Source of the DNA: a bacterium
GTDB taxonomy: Bacteria > BMS3Abin14
DNA: 6,210 nucleotides
NCBI GenBank assembly: GCA_022865845.1
Contig: JALHUC010000102.1
Span: 1-6,210, forward strand
Reading direction: 5' to 3'
Shown: positions 4,381 through 6,210 of the stretch, piece by piece
Numbering within the stretch: the first letter of the stretch is position 1
How the letters are laid out: each line of letters begins with the position of its first letter
Made by a program: the position numbers and the translations under genes
Notes under the pieces: generated by a model
Told to the model about the DNA's origin: nothing
Seen by the model: only the letters and a program-made list of their open reading frames with translations
Databases searched by the model: none

Positions 4381-5647
4381 TGTCATACACCACACCCAAC
4401 ATTATGGAATTCAAAGGCCTGAAACCTGCTTCCTCCTCCTGGAAAGCCCAGGAGTGCTCATAGGAAATGCTCACAAGAAAGTGAGGAAGGAAATTATAGA
4501 GTGCGCTCGCCCTGGAATGGAGAGATGAGTCCTCCGAAAACAGCTTGATGTCCGGACTGTCAGCCCTTGACCATAACGAGATCTCCAGACCTCTGCCATT
4601 TTCTTCTTTAAGCCGCGCTTCAAACCTGGCTCTTCTCATGGAATCGTCGGCGAACCTGTCCAGCCCTCCGCTAATACTGAAAGAATCACCCAGGTCGTAC
4701 TGAATATCGTAGGAACGCATTGTTCTGTCCGGCATTGTCCCATCCAGCGGATTCAATCCCAGAAAAGGCTGGCCGGTGGGGCCCCACCTGTGGACAGGGT
4801 ATGAGGCATCGAACCATGCCGGCACATACCCGCCTTCACAATTAACGGACCTGAAAAGCAGTTTCAGCCGATTAAGATAGCTGTGTGTAAAATCCAGGGT
4901 GGCAGACAGTTCCCCCCCTCTTCCTGTCGCCTCCCCGTTGATATCTCCCGCATGGGCACCAACAGCAAAGTCCAGAACGTCTCCTTCGATCAGTTCCACC
5001 CGAATCCCTGCCGCCTCGGCTGTCAAACGCTCACTTTCATCCGCAGTGGGCCGCCCTCCGATAGAGTCCCCACTGAAGGCCACGGGCGCTTCCGGATCCA
5101 CTGCTCCCTCAAAAACAAGTGTAACCCCCCTGAAAGCCCTCCACGTGAGAGCAACGGCCTGCACCGTTGGATCCACCGGACGATCCATTCCGGCATCCAG
5201 ATCAAAATGCTCCTCCGTCCATTGGACCCTGACCCCCGGAAGGACATAATCGATCTCTCCCCTTCCAGACAGATCACGAACAAGGAATCCATCACCCGGT
5301 GTCCAGTCAGTAAAAATCTCCAGCCCGCCCCTGAAGTGCCCGGTGCCGGAGCTATACCTCAGGAGGTTCAAGGGTCTGAGCAGGTCTCCCTTTCTGTCCC
5401 AGACATCACTGTCGAACTCCCTGGTTTGAGTCTCCCACCTGAGGGGGAGATCCAACGCGAATTCAAGGGTGGGTGTACGGTACGAAGTCGCCAGAAGGAC
5501 AGCGCTATAGCGGATTGATTCCGAGCTATCCCTGTCCTTTTGTACGATGGTGCCCAGGCCGCTCCTGAGGTTAAGGATTCCTGCGTGGGCGGCGAAAGGC
5601 ATAGCCAGTATCAGCAGGATAACGAACCAGGATCTGCAGCCAGGCAA
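4370..5647 (-). CDS. Exported protein of unknown family, probably an outer-membrane beta-barrel
   Basis: I do not recognise a named family. From the preferred start the protein has 425 residues. Residues 1-22 form a signal peptide (MPGCR, hydrophobic WFVILLILAMPF, cleavage after AHA). The rest is rich in alternating polar and hydrophobic stretches with aromatic girdle-like residues, such as LEFALDLPLRWETQTREF, GVRVQWTEEHFDLDAGMD, YDIQYDLGDSFSISGGLDRF and the last strand LNSIMLGVVYDISL, as expected of a membrane barrel. There is no lipobox and no terminal Phe. Two TTG codons could start it: 5653 has only one base between GGAGG and the codon, while 5647 has seven, so 5647 is chosen. The gene follows pgsA with almost no gap and is probably coupled to it. 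Its role could be a porin or other envelope protein; the function is unknown. Confidence 0.75.
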   Translation of the reverse strand: MPGCRSWFVILLILAMPFAAHAGILNLRSGLGTIVQKDRDSSESIRYSAVLLATSYRTPTLEFALDLPLRWETQTREFDSDVWDRKGDLLRPLNLLRYSSGTGHFRGGLEIFTDWTPGDGFLVRDLSGRGEIDYVLPGVRVQWTEEHFDLDAGMDRPVDPTVQAVALTWRAFRGVTLVFEGAVDPEAPVAFSGDSIGGRPTADESERLTAEAAGIRVELIEGDVLDFAVGAHAGDINGEATGRGGELSATLDFTHSYLNRLKLLFRSVNCEGGYVPAWFDASYPVHRWGPTGQPFLGLNPLDGTMPDRTMRSYDIQYDLGDSFSISGGLDRFADDSMRRARFEARLKEENGRGLEISLWSRADSPDIKLFSEDSSLHSRASALYNFLPHFLVSISYEHSWAFQEEEAGFRPLNSIMLGVVYDISL

Positions 5648-5649
5648 GT

Positions 5650-6183
5650 TCAATCCTCCAGAACCCTGAGTCCGTCAAGTATGTAGACAGCACCAGAGAT
5701 GATCGTCAGACCGCCCGTGGTCACTAACATGGGGCCATAAAGATGTAATAGAAAAGGGATATCTGCGGCTGATTGAAGGAGGACGATAAGAATGTAGCTG
5801 AACTGGAAAAAGGTCGTGACCTTGCCGATGGGCTGGGGTCGAATGGTAAGTTCGTCTTTCATAAGATATACGAGAAGGCTTCCGCTCACGATGATGATAT
5901 CACGGCTGATGACAGCCAGGGTAATCCAGAGAGGAATGATCTTGAGCACAGAAAGTGTGAGGAATGATGTCGTGATGAGAAGTTTGTCCGCCATCGGGTC
6001 CAGAAAGGTTCCGAGCTTCGTCTGAAGCTTCCAGACCCTGGCAATGAAACCGTCCAATCCATCGGAGACGGCAGCTGCAAGATACACTGCCGCCGCAAAG
6101 ATCATTTCACCCTGAATGATCTTGTAAAGGAAAAGCGGGATCAGGAGAATCCTGATTATCGTAATAGCGTTAGGTAGGTTCAT
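5650..6183 (-). CDS. pgsA: CDP-diacylglycerol-glycerol-3-phosphate 3-phosphatidyltransferase
   Basis: This inner-membrane enzyme makes phosphatidylglycerophosphate from CDP-diacylglycerol and glycerol 3-phosphate, the committed step to phosphatidylglycerol and cardiolipin. The CDP-alcohol phosphatidyltransferase motif is complete: D41, D44, G45, A48, R49, G58, D62 and D66 in SDGLDGFIAR...LGTFLDPMADK. The 177-residue length, the MNLPNAITIIRILLIP start and several hydrophobic segments (about 5-24, 68-95, 95-112, 120-175) fit PgsA. The related enzymes making phosphatidylserine or inositol lipids share the motif, but the N-terminus favours PgsA. Only a weak AAGG precedes the ATG, at short distance; an upstream gene probably lies beyond the window. 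The stop overlaps the region that starts the barrel gene. Confidence 0.93.
   Translation of the reverse strand: MNLPNAITIIRILLIPLFLYKIIQGEMIFAAAVYLAAAVSDGLDGFIARVWKLQTKLGTFLDPMADKLLITTSFLTLSVLKIIPLWITLAVISRDIIIVSGSLLVYLMKDELTIRPQPIGKVTTFFQFSYILIVLLQSAADIPFLLHLYGPMLVTTGGLTIISGAVYILDGLRVLED
5655..5659 (-). promoter_or_regulatory. Ribosome binding site inside the end of pgsA, sets the UUG start of the barrel gene
   Basis: GGAGG overlaps the last codons of pgsA. Seven bases separate it from TTG at 5647-5645. The pgsA stop (5652-5650) falls between the two, a typical coupling arrangement. Confidence 0.7.
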
Positions 6184-6210
6184 CTGCCTTTTTATTAGCT
6201 GTGATCCCCA

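Noticed and set aside
4180..4395. 71-residue open frame on the minus strand (CRVQGVECRVQ, SNFKHQTSNL)
   Set aside because: The sequence is a translation of two heptamer arrays; three 7-base units make 7 codons, so the frame stays open artificially.
4883..5518. 211-residue open frame on the plus strand opposite the barrel gene
   Set aside because: It is an antisense shadow without signal peptide, domain or ribosome site.

Overview
All protein genes in this window lie on the minus strand, and the order is that of a bacterial translation cluster. Read in the direction of transcription (high to low coordinates) it runs: pgsA, an unrecognised outer-membrane barrel protein, a repeat-filled intergenic region, tRNA-Val(GAC), thrS, infC, rpmI, rplT, a terminator, and a T-box leader whose specifier reads phenylalanine. 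The leader runs off the window edge at position 1. The order thrS-infC-rpmI-rplT followed by phenylalanine control matches the classical thrS-infC-rpmI-rplT-pheST cluster, so pheS is the expected next gene, but it is not in the window.

Organism (inference): a Gram-negative bacterium of intermediate GC, most like a deltaproteobacterial/Desulfobacterota-type lineage. The reasons are an outer-membrane beta-barrel candidate with a signal peptide, T-box control in a Gram-negative setting, and intergenic spaces filled with heptanucleotide tandem repeats and hairpin-rich dispersed repeats of the kind I associate with those genomes. No ribosomal RNA or lineage marker is present to settle this.

Region by region: 1-511 is one long T-box riboswitch (stem I at 404-511, stem III plus antiterminator core at 1-34). 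It appears to be split by a roughly 290-bp inserted repeat (53-342). 580-611 is an intrinsic terminator after rplT. 611-3727 is rplT, rpmI, infC (AUA start) and thrS (UUG start). 3744-3840 holds two opposed heptamer arrays forming a large quasi-palindrome in the thrS leader. 3855-4022 is a tRNA-Val unit with a strong promoter and a terminator-like hairpin. 4067-4176 is an inverted, shortened copy of the repeat found at 53-342. 4233-4340 has two further heptamer arrays of unrelated sequence. 4341-4380 is a perfect 13-bp inverted repeat at the stop of the barrel gene. 4370-6183 is the barrel gene and pgsA, translationally coupled.

The protein genes are ordinary and conserved; the unusual content is non-coding. 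The strongest signal is a modular multi-hairpin repeat family. Its three copies keep stem pairing through compensatory changes around an invariant CGACGC loop, and two tandem copies sit inside the T-box leader.
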